Positions 11,901 through 24,200 of a stretch of DNA of 64,000 nt are shown piece after piece. The notes under the pieces are model-generated. The model did not search any database. It saw only the letters and a list, made by a program, of their open reading frames with translations, and was not told the DNA's origin. The DNA comes from Omphiscola glabra (taxonomy: Eukaryota > Mollusca > Gastropoda > Lymnaeidae). The position numbers were made by a program, and so were the translations under genes. The stretch covers positions 54,847,350-54,911,349 of the forward strand of contig OZ024795.1 in assembly GCA_964017045.1 (NCBI GenBank), read 5' to 3'. Numbering within the stretch: the stretch's first letter is position 1; every line of letters begins with the position of its first letter.

Positions 11901-12299
11901 CTGACCTGGGGAAACATGGGAAGGATATATTGCTGTGTTGTCGTCTAGGAAATGTGAAATCGCTGTACTCTCGTCTGGGACAAGTTATACCGCTGTACTC
12001 TCGTCTGGGACAAGTTATACCGCTGTACTCTCGTCTGGGACAAGTTATACCGCTGTACTGTCCACACTTTGGCGTTGGCATCACTGTTTGGTAGAATGAC
12101 TGACTTTCTCTTGGTAAGGGGAGGTAAGAATCTGTCCTGATACTTGGCTTCTGTGCGTGTGACGGCTCCTGTGCGTGTGACGGCCCACTTTTCACTTCCC
12201 TGCATGAGAACACTCTTCCTTTTGTCTTGTTTTTAGGTTTAAACGTCAATTTGGTTCCGCCTTGTGGTGGAAAGGCTAACTGTGTTCTGCCTTTTTCTC
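8965..12299 (-). CDS. Exon 26: long repetitive cytoplasmic tail and stop codon
   Basis: The acceptor ctattttgtag opens a 3335-nt exon (1111 codons including the TAG at 8965-8967). In order it has a basic and aromatic lead, three 10-residue SGITCPRREY units, about eight 8-residue EYAQPSTR units, a Lys/Arg-rich stretch, then about 26 copies of an 18-residue unit of the type DHVRSGRQPSFQPMSQQQ, and a unique Cys/Pro/Asn-rich C-terminus with repeated aromatic residues. The frame stays open over all arrays. It is likely disordered. I see no catalytic or SH2/SH3-type fold. Confidence 0.82.
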
Positions 12300-15200
12300 C
12301 TACAAAATAGAATGATCCCGACATAAATACAAGTGTAAGTTTATACTGTGTCAAGTAGAGATATAAATGGAATGATCCCGACATAAATACAAGTTTAAGT
12401 TTATACTGTCAAGTAGAGATATAAATGGAATGATCCCGACATAAATACAAGTTTAAGTTTATACTGTGTCAAGTAGAGATATAAATGGAATGATCCCGAC
12501 ATAAATACAAGTTTAAGTTTATACTGTGTCAAGTAGAGATATTAATGGAATGATCCCGACATAAATACAAGTTTAAGTTTATACTTTGTCAAGTAGAGAT
12601 ATAAATGGAATGATCCCGACATAAATACAAGTTTAAGTTTATACTGTGTCAAGTAGAGATATAAATGGAATGATCCCGACATAAATACAAGTTTAAGTTT
12701 ATACAGTGTCAAGTAGAGATATAAATGGAATGATCCCGACATAAATACAAATTTAAGTTTATACTGTGTCAAGTAGAGATATAAATGGAATGATCCCGAC
12801 ATAAATACAAGTTTAAGTTTATACCGTGTCAAGTAGAGATATAAATGGAATGATCCCAACATAAATACAAGTTTAAGTTTATACTGTGTCAAGTAGAGAT
12901 ATAAATGGAATGATCCGGACATAAATACAAGAGTAAGTTGTATGCTAACACCATGCAGGTAAAACAAGATGTCTGATAGTAAGTAGAATAATATGTCGAA
13001 TATGTCAAGCATATTTTGGTAAAGCTCAGCTTTATGTTGGCAGAGGAACACATGCAAACACACATACATCATATCAGATGTTGGCAGAGGAACACATGCA
13101 AACACACATACATCATATCAGATGTTGGCAGAGGAACACATGCAAACACACATACATCATATCAGATGTTGGGAGAGGAACACATGCATACACACATACA
13201 TCATATCAGATGTTAGCAGAGGAACACATGCAAACACACATACATCATATCAGATGTTAGCAGAGGAACACATGCATACACACATACATCATATCAGATG
13301 TTGGCAGAGGAACACATGCATACACACATACATCATATCAGATGTTGGCAGAGGAACACATGCAAACACACATACATCATATCAGATGTTGGCAGAGGAA
13401 CACATGCAAAAACACATACATCATATCAGATGTTGGCAGAGGAACACATGCCTACACACATACATCATATCAGATGTTGGCAGAGGAACACATGCATACA
13501 CACATACATCATATCAGATGTTGGCAGAGGAACACATGCAAACACACATACATCATATCAGATGTTAGCAGAGGAACACATGCATACACACATACATCAT
13601 ATCAGATGTTAGCAGAGGAACACATGCATACACACATACATCATATCAGATGTTGGCAGAGGAACACATGCAAACACACATACATCATATCAGATGTTGG
13701 CAGAGGAACACATGCAAACACACATACATCATATCAGATGTTGGCAGAGGAACACATGCAAACACACATACATCATATCAGATGTTAGCAGAGGAACACA
13801 TGCATACACACATACATCATATCAGATGTTGGCATTGGAACACATGCATACACACATACATCATATCAGATGTTGGCAGAGGAACACATGCAAACACACA
13901 TAAATCATATCAGATGTTGGCAGAGGAACACATGCAAACACACATACATCATATCAGATGTTGGCAGAGGAACACATGCAAACACACATACATCATATCA
14001 GATGTTAGCAGAGGAACACATGCATACACACATACATCATATCAGATGTTGGCAGAGGAACACATGCATACACACATACATCATATCAGATGTTGGCAGA
14101 GGAACACATGCAAACACACATACATCATATCAGATGTTGGCAGCGGAACACATGCAAACACACATACATCATATCAGATGTTAGCAGAGGAACACATGCA
14201 AACACACATACATCATATCAGATGTTAGCAGAGGAACACATGCATACACATACATCATATCAGATGTTGGCAGAGGAACACATGCAAACACACATACATC
14301 ATATCAGATGTTGGCAGAGGAACACATGCAAACACACATACATCATATCAGATGTTAGCAGAGGAACACATGCAAACACACATACATCATATCAGATGTT
14401 GGCAGAGGAACACATGCATACACACATACATCATATCAGATGTTAGCAGAGGAACACATGCATACACACATACATCATATCAGATGTTGGCAGAGGAACA
14501 CATGCATACACACATACATCATATCAGATGTTAGCAGAGGAACACATGCATACACACATACATCATATCAGATGTTAGCAGAGGAACACATGCATACACA
14601 CATACATCATATCAGATGTTGGCAGAGGAACACATGCATACACACATACATCATATCAGATGTTTGCAGAGGAACACATGCATACACACATACATCATAT
14701 CAGATGTTGGCAGAGGAACACATGCATACACACATACATCATATCAGATGTTAGCAGAGGAACACATGCAAACACACATACATCATATCAGATGTTGGCA
14801 GAGGAACACATGCATACACACATACATCATATCAGATGTTGGCAGAGGAACACATGCATACACACATACATCATATCAGATGTTGGCAGAGGAACACATC
14901 TTCTTCTTCTTCTTCTTATGCCTTTTTACCCCGTCTGGGGCATCCACAAGAATTTTCCACTCATCCCGGTCCTGTGCTTTCCTTTCCAATTGCTTCCAGT
15001 TGTATCCCATATTTTGCGTGTCTGTCTCTAGTTCACGTCTCCATGTATTCTTAGGTCTTCCTCTCTTTCTTTTTCCCTGTGGATTCCATGTTAGACATTG
15101 TCTGGTGGTGCTATCTGGGGGTTTTCTCAGAGTATGCCCAATCCACCTCCATCTTTTCTTTATGATGTCTTCATCAACGGGCACCTGGTATGTCCTTTCT

Positions 15201-18200
15201 AATAGATCTTTGTTGGTGATGGTATTTGGCCATTTGATGTTAAGGATCTTTCTAAGGCATGTGTTTATGAATGTCTGCACTTTCTGTGTAATGCTCGCTG
15301 ATGTTTTCCACGTTTCTGCTCCATAAAGTAGGACTGTTTTGACATTTGTATTAAAGATTCTGACTTTGGTTTGAAGTTTCAGCTGCTTCGACTCCCATAT
15401 TTTCTTTAATAACACAAATGCTGATCTAGCTTTTCCAATTCTAGACCTCACGTCTGCGTCGGATCCGCCATTTGTGTCTATGGTGCTGCCTAAGTAATTG
15501 AAGGACTCCACTTCTTCCAGTGCCTTTCCTTCCAGACAGATATGCTCTTGGTTGGATGAGTTCACCTTCATGATTTTCGTCTTGCTTTTATTTATATTAA
15601 GTCCGAGCTGTGATGAAAAGGTGGCTACATCTTTTGTTTTTTCCTGCATTTGTTGCTGGTTGTGGGACAGAAGTGCAATGTCATCTGCAAAGTCTAGGTC
15701 ATTCAGTTGTTCCCAGAGTGTCCACTGTATCCCATTCCTTTTTTTGTCTGTGGATTTTTTCATTATCCAGTCAATGGCAAGGATGAATAGAAATGGGGAC
15801 AAGAGGCATCCTTGTCTGACTCCTGTTTCGACTGTAATGGCATCTGTGAGTCTACCTTCGTGGACCACCCTGCATGTCATTTCTTCATAAGAGCTCTGAA
15901 TAATCCTGACTAATTTCCCTGGTACTCCATAGTGCCGAAGAAGTTTCCACAATGTTTGTCGGTCCAGGCTATCAAAGGCCTTTTCGTAGTCTATAAAATT
16001 TATGTATAAAGGGGAGTTCCATTCGATGGATTGTTCTACAATGATTCTCAGTGCTGCAATTTGATCTGTGCATGATCTGTTTTGGCGGAATCCAGCCTGT
16101 TGATCTCGTAGCTGCATGTCGACCTGGTCTTTCATTCTATTCAAAATAATTCTGTTAAAGATCTTTCCTGGTATGGACAGCAGTGTGATTCCTCTGTAAT
16201 TTGCACAATTGCTGAGATCCCCTTTCTTTGGTATCTTGATGAGGTATCCTTCTTTCCAATCTTTTGGAACTCTCTCTTCTTCCCATATCTTTTCAAACAG
16301 AGGGTGCAGCATGTTGACTATTGTATTTATATCAGCTCTCATCATCTCTGCTGTGATGTTGTCCGGTCCCGGTGCTTTCCCTAATTTGAGATGCTTGATG
16401 GCCAGAGCTATTTCTTCCCTATTTGGGGCGCTTTCTTCTATTTGTAAGTCTTCATTTGCTGGTTGTATGTCTGGTGTGTCTGTGGGTGGGGGTCTGTTTA
16501 ATAGTTCTTTAAAGTATTCCACCCATCTTTTTTGTTGCTCTTTCCTTTCTGTTATTGATCTACCTTCTCTATCTTTGACACGTCTCTCCGGCCTTTTGTA
16601 TCGCCCTGACAGCTTTCTTGTTATATCGTAGAGCTCTCTCAGGTTGCCCTTCTTGGCTGCTTCTTCTGCTGTTGATGCTAGGCCATCTATGTAGGCATTC
16701 TTATCTTTTTTTATGCTGTTTTTTACTTTTTGGTTTGCTTCTTTATATTTCTCTTGCGCTTTTGTTTTCTCCGCCCTGGTGCGGCTGCTGTTAACTAAAC
16801 TTTTCATTTCTTTTCTCTCTTTTATTTTTTGCAGTGTGTTGATTGAGAGCCAGTCTTTGTGTTTCTGTTTCACTGATCCTAAAACTTCTTGGCAAGTGGA
16901 TGTTACAGACGACTTTATGTTTTGCCATTTATGTTCTACTTGGTCATCTTATGTTTGGTCTTCCAGCACTTGGAACTTATTCCTTAAGGTAACACTGAAT
17001 TCCTCTCTTTTCTGCTCATTTACCAAAAGTGCTACGTTGAATTTTGTTCGCTTAACAGTTGGCGGTTCCCAGTTCTTCTTCAACTTTAACTTTAGTCTTG
17101 CCCAAACAAGATGATGATCAGATGCGACATCTGCTCCTCGTTTTGCTCGTACATCTTGTAGAGACTTTCTAAATTTTTTGTTAATGCATATGTGGTCTAT
17201 TTGGTTTTGCGTTTTGTTGTCCGGGGATACCCATGTAATCTTGTGGATGTTTTTATGTTGGAATTCGCTGCCTCCGATAACAAGCTCATGTGTTGCGCAG
17301 AAGTCTGCTAGTTTTTCTCCGTTCTCATTTCTCTCTCCTACACCATGGCGTCCCATGATTTCCTCATATCCACTGTTGTCGTTTCCGATCTTGGCGTTAA
17401 GGTCCCCCATTAAAATGTTCAGGTCTCTATTTGGGAATTTTTCTATTATTGTTTGTAGTCTTTTGTAGAATGTTTCTTTCTCGTCTTCTTTGCTGTCGTT
17501 GGTGGGTGCGTAACACTGTATTATGTTCATCTTTATTTTCTTTTTCTTGGTTCGGAATGTTGCTGTTATTATTCTTGGTCCATGGGCTTCCCATCCAATC
17601 AATGAATCCTGTGCCATCCTAGACAACATTAGAGCGACTCCTTGTGTGTGCGGAGCATTTTCCTCCTCATGCCCAGAGTATAGTAACAGAGGAACACATG
17701 CATACACACATACATCATATCAGATGTTAGCAGAGGAACACATGCATACACACATACATCATATCAGATGTTAGCAGAGGAACACATGTACAAATGATAT
17801 CAGATGTTAGAAGAGAATAAATCTGTGCTTACCTGGCCAGACGTGATCGTCATGTAATATGTCAGGAATTTGGGTAGCATGGTCCTCAAAGCCTTGATAC
17901 TGAGTGCCCTGAGTTTGTGTGCCTAACGGGGGTAATATTTGCACATGGGAGGCCTGCAGTTGACTGCCTAGTGGTACTAAACTGTGAGAGTCCTTCACCT
18001 GGATGTCCTGTATCTGAGAGTCCTTCACCTGGGTGTCCTGTCTCTGAGCGTTCATCACTTGGGTCTCCTGTCTCTGAGAGTTCATCGCCTGGGTCTCCTG
18101 TTTCTGAGAGTTCTTCGCCTGGGTCTCTTGTCTCTGAGAGTTCGTCGCCTGGGTCTCCTGCCCTTGAGAAGTTTCCATCTGGGTGGTTAAAACTGGAGAT

Positions 18201-21200
18201 TTCTGTCTTGGAGGTTCCTGATGCTGGAAGGCCTGACCCTTTTGAATGTGGGCGGCCTGAGGTATGGAAGGCCTCCTAGTTACGGGGCGCTGCTGTGGTT
18301 TGAAGTCAAACTGCCCATCGTGTGCCAAGGAAGCAGGCTGCGAAATTGACTCGTGTTCCAGGAGAATTTGATCATCATCATATTCCCTGTAAAATCAAAA
18401 CTCCATTTATAGTGAAAGACCACAATAAAGATTATAAGAGTAGATCTTTTAATTTCTCTAAAATGGCCTGCAATGCAAGTTTTAAGAATAATCAACATGA
18501 AATTTATATTAATTAAATGACACAGTCTAATCGGTATTGTAATGCTTGCAATATTATTGAAGCAACTCTATTTGAAGTCTCATGAAAAAAAATGTAATTA
18601 GTATTTTATTGTTAAAAACACATTTACCTTTTAAATTTTGGTTGATGAAATATGATAAATGGTGAACAAGAGACTGGTAATACTTAATTTCATCTTCATT
18701 TCTAAATTCTATTTTAAATTGTTTCTATTTATCATAGGGTAAGTTATGATATAAATACATATAATAATTATTTAGTATTCATTTTCTATATTGTAAAGTA
18801 CAGCATTTCTTTGTAAAGATATTTGCCAACAAGCACTTGATGACAGTGTAAACATAGTACACCACAAAAACTTACTCGGGTGCTTCCACGTATTGTTTTC
18901 CTGAAAGACGGCTATAGATTTTACTGCCCGTTCTCCTAAAAATTTTTTAAAACAAAATTAAAAATTCTTACGATGTATTGAAAATGTTTATGGATTGCCT
19001 AACGTAGGTCTTGTCACAGCCTCCAAACGGCATTCTGTCTCAAACATTACAAGTTTTCAAAATGCTCCCTGTTCATTCAAAAATTAACATATAAGGCCAA
19101 CATGGAAGGCCAACAAGAAAGGCCAACAAAAAAGGCCAACATGGAAGACCAACAAGAAAGGCCAACATGGAAGGCCAACAAGAAAGGCCAACAAGAAAGG
19201 CCAACATGGAAGGCCAACAAGAAAGGCCAACATGGAAGGCCAACATGGAAGGCCAACAAGAAAGGCCAACATGGAAGGCCAACATGGAAGACCAACATGA
19301 AAGGCCAACATGGAAGGCCAACATGGAAGACCAACATGGAAGGCCAACATGGAAGGCCAACATGGAAGGCCAACAAGAAAGGCCAATATGGAAGGCCAAC
19401 ATTAGAATAAGTTTTAATAAAAATTGACTACTATTATTTTATGTCCTAAGTAAATTATTGAGGGATACTCATACAGGCTGAAGGGATATAGGTTGGTGCT
19501 AATTTCCGTCAAATTTAGTTCATGAAACTAAGAAAGAAATTTTGTAGGTCGAATATTTAAATTATGTTTAGTCTTCGGGGGGGGGGGGGGGTGTATATGT
19601 ATAGAATAAATATAAATCAACGTTTCCAAATCTCTCTAGCCATTACCTCTCAGTGTCAGTTCTGTTTCTCTAGCCATTAACTCTCAGAGTGGTCAGTTCT
19701 ATCTGTTTCTCTAGCCATTACCTCTCAGTGGTCAGTTCTATCTGTTTCTCTAGCAATTACCTCTCAGTGGTCAGTTCTATCTGTCTCTCTAGCCATTACC
19801 TCTCTGTGGTCAGTTCTATCTGTTTCTCTAGTTATTACCTCTCAGAGGTCAGTTCTATCTGTTTCTCCAGCCATTACATCTCAGTGGTCAGTTCTATCTG
19901 TTTCTCTAGCCATTAAATTCTGGGTGGTTAGTTTCATCTGTTTCTCCAGCCATTACATCTCAGTGGTCAGTTCTATCTGTCTCTCTAGCCATTACATCTC
20001 AGTGGTCAGTACTATCTGTTTCTCTAGCCATTACATCTCATTGGTCAGTTCTATCTGTTTCTCTAGTTATTACCTCTCAGAGGTCAGTTCTATCTGTTTC
20101 TCCAGCCATTACATCTCAGTGGTCAGTTCTATCTGTCTCTCTAGCCATTACATCTCAGTGGTCAGTACTATCTGTTTCTCTAGCCATTACCTCTCATTGG
20201 TCAGTTCTATCTGTTTCTCTAGCCATTACCTCTCAGAGGTCAGTTCTATCTGTTTCTCCAGCCATTACATCTCAGTGGTCAGTTCTATCTGTCTCTCTAG
20301 CCATTACATCTCAGTGGTCAGTACTATCTGTTTCTCCAGCCATTACCTCTCAGTGGTCAGTTCTATCTGTTTCTCTAGCCATTACCTCTCAGAGGTCAGT
20401 TCTATCTGTTTCTCCAGCCATTACATCTCACTGGTCAGTTCTATCTGTTTCTCTAGCCATTACCTCTCAGTGGTCAGTTATATCTGTTTCTCTAGCATTA
20501 CCTCTCAGAGGTCAGTTCTATCTGTTTCTCTAGCCATTACCTCTCAGAGGTCAGTTCTATCTGTTTCTTCAGCCATTACCTCTCAGTGGTCAGTTCTATC
20601 TGTTTCTCTAGCCATTACCTCTCAGTGGTTAGTTCTATCTGTCTCTCTAGCCATTACCTCTCAGTGGTCAGTTCTATGTTTCTCTAGCCATTACCTCTCT
20701 GTGGTCAGTTCTATCTGTTTCTCTAGCCATTACCTCTCAGTGGTCAGTTCTATCTGTTTCTCTAGCCATTACCTCTCTGTGGTCAGTTCTATCTGTTTCT
20801 CTAGCCATTACCTCTCAGAGGTCAGTTCTGTTTTTCTAGCCATTACCTCTCAGTGGTCAGTTCTATCTGTTTATCTTTCTTATTTTTAAATATATGAACT
20901 CAACTCACACACACCATTTTCTATGGATAATACTAACAAGGAAATTTATTTTTATTTTTATCTGTCTCTCTAGCCATTACCTCTCAGTGGTCAGTTCTAT
21001 GTTTCTCTAGCCATTACCTCTCTGTGGTCAGTTCTATCTGTTTCTCTAGCCATTACCTCTCTGTGGTCAGTTCTATCTGTTTCTCTAGCCATTACCTCTC
21101 TGTGGTCAGTTCTATCTGTTTCTCTAGCCATTACCTCTCAGAGGTCCGTTCTGTTTTTCTAGCCATTACCTCTCAGTGGTCAGTTCTATCTGTTTATCTT

Positions 21201-24200
21201 TCTTATTTTTAAATATATGAACTCAACTCACACACACCATTTTCTATGGATAATACTAACAAGGAAATTTATTTTTATTTTCTGTAAAGTTTTTTTTTTA
21301 ATGAAATGATCCATTTATTAGCTCTTGTACATGGTCAAAAACACTGTCAGAATGGCCACCACTAGACTAACTTGAAAGGTTCCCATATGGCATGGTCTTT
21401 AGTAACACAGTAACAGAATCCAGGACAGAAGCACACCAGGATCAGGACCAGAAGAATGATCAGACCCAGCCATTCACGATGCGACTCGTTGGCTTCTGTC
21501 AGATGAGAGAAATTACACTTCTAAATAACCCGTGTTTATAAAAGAGGCAGGTGAACAAGGGCGTAGTTGACTTTAAAAGAAAAAATCAATTGAGGACACA
21601 CAACCCCCCCCCCCCCCCACCTTCCACAACGTAGCCATCCTTTGGGTTCTCATGGGATTTGGGGGATGCATAAAAGTATCTTGACGCAGCAGGAGGGTCC
21701 AGACCCCGGGAATCCCCCCTCGGCCAGCTACAGCACTGCAGGTGAATGAGAGGATGGGACATTGGTCATATTTTTGTTGGTTCATGGATCTCAGGCAAGG
21801 CTGGGACATTGGTCATATTTTTGTTGGTTCATGGATCTCAGGCAAGGCTGTTGTATTCTTTTTTTTTCTTTAAGTTAAGCTTCTCAGTGCTTAGAAAATA
21901 AGATGTTACTTTGGAGAAAATGTCTTATTCTTCCATGTTTTAACAGTGTCTTATTCTTCCATGTTTTAACAATATCTTATTCTTCCATGTTTTAACAGTG
22001 TCTTATTCTTCCATGTTTTAACAGTGTCTTATTCTTCCATGTTTTAACAGTGTCTTATTCTTCCATGTTTTAACAGTGTCTTATTCTTCCATGTTTTAAC
22101 AGTGTCTTATTCTTCCATGTTTTAACAATATCTTATTCTTCCATGTTTTAACAGTGTCTTATTCTTCCATGTTTTAACAATATCTTATTCTTCCATGTTT
22201 TAACAGTATCTTATTCTTCCATGTTTTAACAGTGTCTTATTCTTCCATGTTTTAACAATATCTTATTCTTCCATGTTTTAACAGTATCTTATTCTTCCAT
22301 GTTTTAACAGTGTCTTATTCTTCCATGTTTTAACAATATCTTATTCTTCCATGTTTTAACAGTATCTTATTCTTCCATGTTTTCACAGTATCTTATTCTC
22401 CAGTGAGGAAAATGTTCAAAATTTGACACTATCGAATGCAGTTGTTGAGAAGAATTGAAACATGTTTGTGTCGAGATTTGAGGTATTCATGATTTTATCA
22501 CTTTCTGATAGTGAAGTGCATGAGATTTGAGGTATTCATGATTTTATCACTTTCTGATAGTGAAGTGCTGGTCAAATTTCTACGATGGATTTGCACAGTC
22601 CTATCAAAGGAGGTGTGCAGTGCAGTGCATTTCTGTTTCATAAGAAGAATCATCTTCCACTATCATTAGCTTACTTAACAACTGATACTGAATTTAAACA
22701 ATAACAAGTATTAAATTGCCATGGAAAGTAGTCATGAACTGCTATAGTTAAAAGTAGTGCAGAGACTGTGTCATTATGATCTACTATTAAAGTTAATCTC
22801 TTGTAATCTCAGTCAATCTTTAAAAAGTTTTCAGTTCTGCATTTAAAAATGTATGTATAAAAAACCATGTGTAACTATACGAGGCAGTTTCAGGAACTTT
22901 GTTCCTGTGATCTTAATTTTTTTTCCATATAATTTATAGCTTTCCTTCCCCCAAAGAAATGGCCATAATGAGCTGCTTCCTTTGTGTCTAGTGTTTTTAA
23001 AGACTCAGGTATCTTGTGATTCCAAGAAATGCATGTATCTTGTGATTCCAAGATCTGAATTTCCTTGAAAAATGTGTAGTAAAATCTGGTAGTAAAAGTA
23101 TTTCTAGTGAATCCTTTTACCTTCAATGTCGTTTTTGTCAGGCGATGTGACAACTTCAATGTCATTTAGCTCGACCTCATTCCCTTCGACATTCTCTTTT
23201 CTTTTCTCCTCAACTACACTTCTTTTTCTGCGGCCTGGTGATGTAGAGGAAATGCTTCATTGCAATAGGAAATCTATTTAAATGGTGGACTTTTGGAAGC
23301 TTTGTATCAAGGGCTGGGAATTTTTTGGCTTGTCAATGAATTTTTTTGGCTTCTTTACAATATTTAAGCAAATCAAAAAGTTCAAAGTTTAAACGTTCAA
23401 ATGATGCAATTCCTCTTCATCCTCAGAGCTCGACAAGTTTTGTTATACACGAATGAATGGGCAATACATATTTTTGTTTAATATGTTGAAATTTATTTTA
23501 TTTGAAAATCTTTTGTAAGCGTACGCAAGGCAACGCTAAATGAGTTGCATATTTATTACAAGAATTGAATTGTTGTTGATGGGTTAAGATTATTTATTTT
23601 TATAGAAGAACTGAAGGGTTGAAAATGGGTTAACATTGTTCATTTTTATAAAAGTAAAAGCTTTCTATTGATGTGGATCAAACTCATCAATTTAAATTGA
23701 TTTTGTTTCATTTATGCCATGCTTTTAAAAAAAAAAAAAATGAAAGCTTTTTAATAGCTTGGTAATAATAATTACTGAATTAGGATTTGAGATTGCTGAG
23801 ACTAAAAAATTTACCCTTTTAAGACAGTCTGTGCCAAGAAGACGGAGCCCTTTTCACAAGCCCTGTACTTACTTCGTAAAGCAATTTATAAAAAATACAA
23901 CTAATTACTTTTTTTAAAAAAAGATATAATATATATTTTCAAGTAGGGAATTGAATAAACTAATTTATGAATTAAACTGAAAGCTCAACTTTTATGTAAA
24001 TGAGATATGCTGATTTTCATAATTTATGCATGCAATTTTCTTTTTACTCTTAGAATAAAATTGTCTTACTTGTAGAATTTTGTTACATTTTATGATTGTT
24101 GAAGCCAACATAAGTGCTAACCCATATTTGAATGAGATGTAAAATGAAAGACTGAATAAAATATTCCCCCCGGGACTGCTTACGCTTTATGGCATATTTC

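Larger units (their letters stand above)
14900..17686 (-). mobile_element. 5'-truncated non-LTR retrotransposon (LINE) with APE endonuclease and reverse transcriptase
   Basis: On the minus strand one reading frame runs from the 5' end to a Lys-rich end, broken by a single TAA at 16949-16951. The endonuclease part has MGDLNAKIG and ASDHHLVWARL but lacks its first motifs. The RT has NYRGITLLS, QAGFRQNRSC, FIDYEKAFDSLDR, GVRQGCLLSPFLF and the catalytic FADDIALLS, followed by the WRWIGHTLRKP and RGRPKNTWRRE tail region. The 3' end is an (AAG)n-type tail. The flanks carry a 13-bp duplication (cagaggaacacat, 14887-14899 and 17687-17699). It lies in intron 25 on the same strand as the host gene. The clade is not assigned. 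Confidence 0.92.

Noticed and set aside
12300..12384. Extension of exon 26 into the 60-bp array
   Set aside because: The frame is open by chance through one and a half units. The AG at 12300-12301 gives the right phase to exon 25, and the upstream units are clearly array.
13016..15326. Many overlapping plus-strand ORFs of HTHIHHIRCWQRNTC type
   Set aside because: They are translations of the 44-bp minisatellite in several frames. One runs on into the antisense strand of the LINE.
15498..17622. Plus-strand ORFs over the LINE
   Set aside because: Antisense shadows of the reverse transcriptase and endonuclease frames.
19689..21212. Plus-strand ORFs rich in SSICFSSHYLS
   Set aside because: The 39-bp array is open in frame because 39 is divisible by three. 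It is antisense to the gene and has no conserved or domain-like content.
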